64,000 bases of DNA from UBA5069 sp963773745 (GTDB lineage: Bacteria > Chloroflexota > Anaerolineae > Caldilineales > Caldilineaceae). Positions within the stretch are counted from its first letter, which is position 1, and every line of letters starts with the position of its first letter. The notes below the pieces were generated by a model that saw only the letters and a program-made list of their open reading frames with translations, had not been told where the DNA came from and made no database searches. Positions 58,850 through 64,000 of this stretch are shown piece after piece. The translations under genes were made by a program, and so were the position numbers. The stretch covers positions 868,001 through 932,000 of the forward strand of contig CAVZCL010000005.1 of assembly GCA_963773745.1 (NCBI GenBank). Direction: 5' to 3'.

Positions 58850-61507
58850 TCCCGCGGTTAGGCCCAGGGCGGCGAAGAGCCATGCCGCCAGCTCCGGCAG
58901 CGCGAGGAAGGCGTCTACCTGGGCATGCGCCAGGGCGGCCACGAGAGCCGCAGCGAGGCCAATCGCAGGCCACTGCAGCGCGGCCGGCATTTGCGCCACG
59001 CGACGCACCGTGGTGATGAGCCAGCCCGCAATCAGCCCAGCCAGCCACAGCAAGCCGAATGCGCCCCAGCCCGTGCCCAGCTCCAGCCACACGTTGTGGG
59101 GATGGCGCAGGGTCGGCTCCAATGTCGCGCCCAGTGGCAGGTAGGCGGGATAGTTCCAGTAGAAGCCGGCTGGCCCCACGCCCAGCAGGGGGAAGTTGCC
59201 CCAAAGGCGGAGCGCGGTTTGCCAGAGCAGCAGCCTGTTGTCCACACTGTCGCGGTTGAGCAGGCGCGCCTCGCCCACAAGCAGCACGGCCAGTAGCAGC
59301 AGCGGCATGAGCACGAGAGCAATGCGTACAGGCTGCCGCCTGCGCAGCCCGCGCAACTGCACGCCCACCGGGTCATCGCTGCGCAAAAGCCACAGCCCCA
59401 ACGCCGTGCCCAATCCGGCGGGGATGCCCAGCAGCAGTGCGCCCCGGCTGGCTGTCAGCAGCAGTGCGATCGCCGTCACGCCCACAAGCGCCAGCCAGCC
59501 AAGCCGCCGCCTTCCATGCACGGCCAGCGCAAGCCCCAGCCCCACAAAGAGGGCGCGCAGGAGCGTCAGCGCTGTCTGGTTGGGCGAGTAGAACGCGCCA
59601 ACGAGCCGGCGCACGCCATCCACCGCCACGCCCTGCCCCTGCAGCCAGCCCACCAGCCCCAGCAGCGCAACCAGCAGCCCACCGCCAAAGAGCGCGACGA
59701 GCGCACGCCGCAGTGCTGCCTCGTCGCGCACAAAGAGGCGCACGGCGGCGTAGAGCAGAAGCGGGATCAAAACCAACTCCACCATGCCCTGCAGATAGGC
59801 GCTCCCCAGCCACGCGTTGCGCATGGTCAGCAGGCTAATGAGGAGCCAGCCAATTGCAATCCAGTCACTCCACAGGAGACGGGCTTTCGTAGCGGCTTCA
59901 GCCGCCGCTGCAAATCGCCCAATGCGCCACAGAACGGCCGGCAGCAGCGCCAGCGTTGCGGCAGTGGCGGGCGGCAGCGTGAGCACGCCGTCCACAAGCG
60001 CGATTTCCTTGTGCTGGAAGTAAAAGGGAAGCAACAGCAGCGCCAGCCAGATGCCCGCCTGCGGCCGCGCCAGCGCCAGCACTGCAAACCCCACCCAGAT
60101 GAGGCCAATCAGCGGCGGCCACGTGGCAAAGTAGTAGCCAAGAAGCAGCCCGGCCCAAAGCACTCCCTCAACCCAGTGTGGCGCGTTGCCCAGCCGCCGC
60201 TGTGCACCTCGCCACGGCAGCGGGCGCGCCGTGTATGCCGCCACGCTTGCTGCCGCCGCACAGAGCGCCAACGCCAGCGCCAGTTGCTGCGCGGCCTGCC
60301 ATGGCGCAGGCTGCTGGGCGGGCGGCAGCGCAGATGGCGCGGCTGTCAGACGCGCAAGCAGCGCATCGGTCAGCGCAAAACCCCACACGGCGTCCGCGCT
60401 GGGCGCAGCGGGCTGGTCGATGGCCCAACCCATGGTGGCCAGCCACGGCCATGCGGCTGCCACGCTGCGCGCCTGCGCCGCAAAGCTGCTCTGGTCTGCG
60501 GCGGAGACCGTGCCCCAGGGCGAATCGCCGCGCACATTCCAGCCATAACGCATGGCCCATATGGGCGTCTGCGCGAGTCCGGCCTCCACCAACGTGCGGC
60601 GCAGGATGGCCGTGCGCTGGAAATCGAGATGGTCGATTGTCTGGCGTGAATGGGTGGGCGCGCTGCCAAAGCCAAAGGGCTGCAGCGCGAGCGCATCGAA
60701 AGACGAGGCCGCGCCGGCGGCCAACATGCGCTGGACAAAGAAGCGCTCGTCAATGGCCAGGTGGCCCCGGTCGCGCGTGGGGGCCAGCGCGGCGCTGACG
60801 ATGACTGCCTCATTATCCACACTGCGTATGGCCGCCGCGCCACTTGCCAGCAATTGCGCATAGCCAACAGGGTCAATGTGTCGATTGCCCCAGTGGGGGG
60901 CGATGTTCGGTTCATCCCACAGCTGGTAGAAGCGCACCTGCGCGCCAAAGCGTTGGGCAAATGCGGCGGCAAAGGCAGCAAAGTCGGTGGCGTTTTGGGG
61001 TGGCGCCAGGGGCTGGTCAAACGCGCCGCGGTCCGCCTCGGCACGCGCCCAGGCGGGGCTACCGTCCAGTGTGACGACGGGCGTAAGGCCGCTGTCGGCC
61101 ACGGCGGCCAGCTGCCGTGCCACTGCATCCCAGCGATACACGCCACGTTGCGGCTCAATTGCGGCCCAATCCACACGAAGGCGCACCCAGCCAATGCCGC
61201 TCTCTGCCAGCCGCGCCAGCGCCGCACGCTGCGCATCTGCGTCCAGCCGATCCAGCTGCACGCTCACGCCCAGCGGGGGAATTGCGGCCGCCGGTGCGCT
61301 TGCAGGCGGCAGCGTGGCGCCCAAACCCCAGCCAGCCACGCGCCCGCTGCGCAGCGCCAGCCCCACCAGCACAAGCCCATAGCAGAGCAGCGCATAGAGC
61401 GCCAGCAGCCGGAAGAGGCGCATGGCAACGCGCGCACACGCCCACGCGTGCGTGCCGGCAGCAGGCGTCGCAGCAACGGCTGGTTTGTGAAGCGCAGAAT
61501 CAAGCAC
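58823..61507 (-). CDS. Glycoside-hydrolase-like domain fused to O-antigen-ligase-like membrane protein
   Basis: 894 residues from GTG 61507, or 866 from ATG 61423 (MRLFRLLALYALLCYGLVLV, directly a membrane helix). Residues ~75-380 form a TIM-barrel glycosidase-like domain with GIGWVRLRVDWAAIEPQRGV and FYQLWDEPNIAPHWGN, whose Glu fits the acid/base of GH5/GH39-type enzymes. Residues ~410-890 form about twelve helices with the Wzy_C-type core LLTASRGALLLGIPAGLG and the loop HPHNVWLELGTGWGAFGLLW. Probably acts on cell-surface polysaccharide. A half REP unit lies inside the coding region at about 59887. Confidence 0.82.
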   Translation of the reverse strand: MLDSALHKPAVAATPAAGTHAWACARVAMRLFRLLALYALLCYGLVLVGLALRSGRVAGWGLGATLPPASAPAAAIPPLGVSVQLDRLDADAQRAALARLAESGIGWVRLRVDWAAIEPQRGVYRWDAVARQLAAVADSGLTPVVTLDGSPAWARAEADRGAFDQPLAPPQNATDFAAFAAAFAQRFGAQVRFYQLWDEPNIAPHWGNRHIDPVGYAQLLASGAAAIRSVDNEAVIVSAALAPTRDRGHLAIDERFFVQRMLAAGAASSFDALALQPFGFGSAPTHSRQTIDHLDFQRTAILRRTLVEAGLAQTPIWAMRYGWNVRGDSPWGTVSAADQSSFAAQARSVAAAWPWLATMGWAIDQPAAPSADAVWGFALTDALLARLTAAPSALPPAQQPAPWQAAQQLALALALCAAAASVAAYTARPLPWRGAQRRLGNAPHWVEGVLWAGLLLGYYFATWPPLIGLIWVGFAVLALARPQAGIWLALLLLPFYFQHKEIALVDGVLTLPPATAATLALLPAVLWRIGRFAAAAEAATKARLLWSDWIAIGWLLISLLTMRNAWLGSAYLQGMVELVLIPLLLYAAVRLFVRDEAALRRALVALFGGGLLVALLGLVGWLQGQGVAVDGVRRLVGAFYSPNQTALTLLRALFVGLGLALAVHGRRRLGWLALVGVTAIALLLTASRGALLLGIPAGLGTALGLWLLRSDDPVGVQLRGLRRRQPVRIALVLMPLLLLAVLLVGEARLLNRDSVDNRLLLWQTALRLWGNFPLLGVGPAGFYWNYPAYLPLGATLEPTLRHPHNVWLELGTGWGAFGLLWLAGLIAGWLITTVRRVAQMPAALQWPAIGLAAALVAALAHAQVDAFLALPELAAWLFAALGLTAGCKSKGLKV

Positions 61508-61789
61508 GGGATTGCATCCAGTACAGCGGGCGGGTCATACGCGAGCGCAGAGCGTGCGGAGTCTGCTGCAACAGGCTTGGGCTGCGTAGCCGAGCTCCAG
61601 CCTATGGCGGCGGCTGCGGTGCGCGCGTCATATGGATCGCGCTGCGTTCCCGCGTTCGGCCCTTCAGCCGCCGCTACGGCTGGCCCCGATTGCCGCAGCT
61701 TTTGACACGCGCGCATCCGCACCCTACAATGGCGAGACGGCGTGACGCAGACAGACCTCCATCCATTCTACCCGCCGCAGCAAGGCATC

Positions 61790-62744
61790 ATGAAAGACGA
61801 TTCTGCACTGAACTGGCAATCCATGCGCGCTTCCGTCACGCGCCGCACCGCGCGCGCTGACGGCCGCACGCGCCCGCCGCTCGGAACCGGTCGATTACCG
61901 CGACCGCATTAGCGTCGCCACCTGGCCCGTCATCCTGGGCCTGGCGCTAAGCCTCTTCGTGCGCCTGCCCACGCTGGAGTTCAGCTTCATCGCTTTCGGG
62001 TCGCCTGCAACTGTGCCGCTCACGGGTACGGTGGCCGTTGCCTTTGCGCTGGCGGTTTTGGCGGCCAGCGGCGCCGAGAGCGTCGTCAGCGCGCACCCCA
62101 GCCTGGCCACGGTGAGCCTGCGCAAGCGCGGGCGCACGCTCCCCTACTGGGCGCTGCCCATGGGGTTGACCATCATCCTCACCATGCTGCTGACGCGCCT
62201 GCCCACGCCGCTGATACAGGTGCTGGCGCTGCTGCTCGCTTCCGCCCTCTTCATTCTCGTCTTCTTCTCGCTCTATATTACCGTGGAGCCCGGCCAGGAG
62301 GGCTTCCGCCGCTCGCGCCTGGTGCTCAACCTGCTCACCTATGCCGCCGCGGTCGTGCTCTTTCTCTTCGTCTACCAGACGCGCTCGCGCAGCCTCGTCT
62401 CGGCCACGCTGGTCGCTGTGACGGCCATGCTGCTTGCCGTGGAACTGTTGCGCAGCAGCACACAATCGACCGCCACCGTGCTCAACTATGGTGCAGCGGT
62501 GGGGCTGATTCTGGGCCAGGTAACCTGGGCGCTCAACTATTGGCCGCTGCCCAACCTCACGGCCGGGCTGCTGCTCTTGCTGATCTTCTACGTGCTGGTG
62601 AGTTTTGCGCAGAGCGGCCTGCAGGGGCGTTTAACGGGCAAGGTAGCATGGGAGTTTTTCATCCTGACCGTGCTGGCGCTGCTGCTGCTGGCGCTCTTTG
62701 GGCCGGGCTTCACGGTCATCGGCAGCACCCCGCCCGCGCCCTAG
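61790..62744 (+). CDS. Multi-pass membrane protein, unknown (one frame break)
   Basis: About 317 residues. The basic N-terminus starts MKDDSALNWQSMRASVTRRT at 61790. An extra base at about 61860 shifts the frame, after which DYRDRISVATWPVILGLALS leads into about nine hydrophobic helices, among them VLALLLASALFILVFFSLYI. No known family was recognised and no catalytic motif is seen. The 282-bp region before it holds a half REP unit (61664-61678) and no gene. The TAG stop is part of a perfect palindrome. Confidence 0.72.
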
Positions 62745-62874
62745 GGACCTACGACGCAAAGGCGCAAAGGCACAAAGGATCGCAAAGAAAAGCAACGGCA
62801 AGAATGGCTCTTCTTGCCGTTGCTTTTCTTTGCGATCCTTTGTGCCTTTGCGCCTTTGCGTCGTAGGTCCCTAG
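62741..62874. repeat. Perfect 64-bp palindrome containing both convergent stop codons
   Basis: Arms 62741-62804 and 62811-62874 are exactly complementary over 64 bp with a TGGCTC loop. Each outer end is CTAGGGACC, so the TAG stops of the membrane protein and of the SDR gene occupy mirror positions. The arm is made of CGCAAAGG-type short repeats. Confidence 0.95.
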
Positions 62875-63686
62875 GTGTGCGTCGCTTGTGAGCCGGCGGC
62901 GCGGGTGAGGATGCGCTTGATGAGCGGGAACGCAAAGGGGCGCAAGGCATACATCACACGCAGCGTGCGCGGCACAAAGATCATTTGCCTATCCTTGCGC
63001 AGCGCATGAATGACCGTTGCGCTGCACTCCTCGGCCGTCACCGAGAGGCTCGAATGCGAGCGGCGTGCATCGCCCAGCGGCTGGGCGTTGGCCCCCAGCG
63101 CAGCGGCGCGCAACTCCGTCCCCCGAATCCAGCCCGGGTAGACGCCCAGCATGCTCACCTCGTTGCCCATTTCCATTGCGAGCGAATCCAGAAAGGCCTG
63201 CAGCGCCGCCTTGGACGCAGCGTAACCCGTGTGGTGGGGCAGCCCCGTCCACGCCTGCGCCGACGAGATGGTGACGATGCGGCCGCGGCTGGCGCGCAGG
63301 TGGGGCAGCGCGGCGTGAAGCAGGTAGACGGCGCTCAGGTAGTTGGTGCGCAGCAGCTCCTCATAGAGCGAGAGATTGCTCACCTGCTCAAAGTCGGCCC
63401 ACATGCTGAGGCCGGCGTTGAGCACAAGCAGGTCAAGGCCGCCCAACGCGACCGTGGCCTCGGCCACAAGCCTGCGGCACGCCTCCTCCTGCGTAATGTC
63501 GGCGCTGAAGGTGACGACGGAGGCTGCACCCATGACGCGGCAGAGCGCCGCCGTATCGGCCAGCGCGGCTTCATCGCGTGCGGTGAGCGCGAGGTGCGCG
63601 CCGGCGTGCGCGAAATCCTGCGCGAGCGCGCGCCCCAGCCCGCGCGACGCACCGGTGAGCAGCACCCGCTTGTTTTCAAGCTGCAT
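62871..63686 (-). CDS. Short-chain dehydrogenase/reductase
   Basis: 271-residue classical SDR. NAD(P) motif VLLTGASRGLGRALAQDF at residues ~8-25, NAG motif LLVLNAGLSM, catalytic Ser in VTISSAQAW and Tyr/Lys in GYAASKAALQAF. A basic residue after the Gly-rich loop suggests NADPH. It starts 6 bp after the stop of the oxidase-like gene, so both are cotranscribed. Its partner suggests a lipid or ketone substrate; not proven. Confidence 0.92.
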   Translation of the reverse strand: MQLENKRVLLTGASRGLGRALAQDFAHAGAHLALTARDEAALADTAALCRVMGAASVVTFSADITQEEACRRLVAEATVALGGLDLLVLNAGLSMWADFEQVSNLSLYEELLRTNYLSAVYLLHAALPHLRASRGRIVTISSAQAWTGLPHHTGYAASKAALQAFLDSLAMEMGNEVSMLGVYPGWIRGTELRAAALGANAQPLGDARRSHSSLSVTAEECSATVIHALRKDRQMIFVPRTLRVMYALRPFAFPLIKRILTRAAGSQATHT

Positions 63687-63692
63687 GGTCGC

Positions 63693-64000
63693 CTACTCGC
63701 CCAGCACGTTGTTGCGCACGCCGAAGATGTTCTGCGGGTCTACCGCCTGCTTGAGCTCGCGCACCATCTGCTCGGAGGTGGGCGTCATCGTCTGCGGCAG
63801 GAACTCCTTGCGCAGCTTGCCCACGCCGTGGTGGTGCGAAATGGAGCCGCCGGCGTCCATAATCGCCTGGCGAATCTTCTTCTCCATGGCGGCGAACTTC
63901 TCTTCGGCGTTGTCAATGCCCTTGTGATAGAAGCCGTGGGTGAAGTAGATGCAGACGCCCGTATGGTACATCTGCGTCAGGCGGGGCGAGGCATAGGCCT
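63693..64000 (-). CDS. FAD-linked oxidase, alkyl-DHAP-synthase-like (C-terminal part)
   Basis: About 102 C-terminal residues; the gene runs out of the window. The segment GGSISHHHGVGKLRKEFLPQ has the His triplet of alkyldihydroxyacetonephosphate synthase (AGPS), where it is catalytic. The tail DPQNIFGVRNNVLGE is typical of VAO-type flavoproteins (FAD_oxidase_C). AGPS makes ether lipids; bacterial relatives vary. The SDR gene follows 6 bp later. Confidence 0.85.
   Translation of the reverse strand, partial: AYASPRLTQMYHTGVCIYFTHGFYHKGIDNAEEKFAAMEKKIRQAIMDAGGSISHHHGVGKLRKEFLPQTMTPTSEQMVRELKQAVDPQNIFGVRNNVLGE

Overview
The window is GC-rich bacterial chromosome that is almost fully coding, with short intergenic gaps packed with hairpin repeats. 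Gene order and protein style (spc/alpha ribosomal cluster running into truA-rplM-rpsI, Thr-Pro-rich stalk proteins, duplicated complex I genes) suggest a member of Chloroflexota, perhaps of the Anaerolineae/Caldilineae lineage. That placement is inference; no rRNA gene is present to confirm it.

Region 1 (1-12180, + strand): the translation cluster rplE(partial)-rpsN-rpsH-rplF-rplR-rpsE-rpmD-rplO-secY-adk-map-rpmJ-rpsM-rpsK-rpsD-rpoA-rplQ-truA-rplM-rpsI, closed by a clear terminator. infA is missing from its usual place between map and rpmJ. Region 2 (12222-26780): a MogA-like gene, a convergent MetE-like gene, then a sugar utilisation locus. In that locus a minus-strand SIS-domain gene diverges from a GntR/UTRA regulator, which is followed by an oxidoreductase, a sugar-phosphate isomerase-like gene, a ROK kinase, deoC, a ribose-type ABC transporter (binding protein, double ATPase, two permeases) and a second oxidoreductase.

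Region 3 (26970-43263, - strand): a complete complex I operon nuoA-B-CD-E-F-G-H-I-J-K-L-M-N in which nuoC and nuoD are fused. A small DUF559 nuclease gene with its own inverted-repeat ends sits between nuoCD and nuoE. Region 4 (44248-53087, + strand): a head-to-head second nuo cluster that holds only the seven membrane subunits A-H-J-K-L-M-N plus one small unknown membrane gene. NuoL2 has a long histidine-rich insert and NuoH2 is changed at usually conserved quinone-chamber positions. This membrane-arm-only cluster is the most interesting biological feature.

Region 5 (53441-64000): a secreted beta-propeller-like protein on a Thr-Pro stalk, a MurE-type ligase, a lipoprotein built of about four internal repeats, a glycoside-hydrolase/O-antigen-ligase fusion, a membrane protein, an SDR reductase and the end of an alkyl-DHAP-synthase-like oxidase.

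Two features run through the window. (1) Intergenic DNA is full of structured repeats: REP-like hairpins headed by GTAG (three sequence families, often supplying the upstream gene's stop codon), long palindromes between convergent genes, 7-8 bp tandem repeats resembling cyanobacterial STRRs, and a DUF559-associated inverted repeat. (2) About 28 single-base frame breaks, mostly +1, interrupt otherwise intact genes including rpsM and rpsI. These are almost certainly sequencing/assembly errors, so broken genes are given as whole CDS spans with the break position stated.
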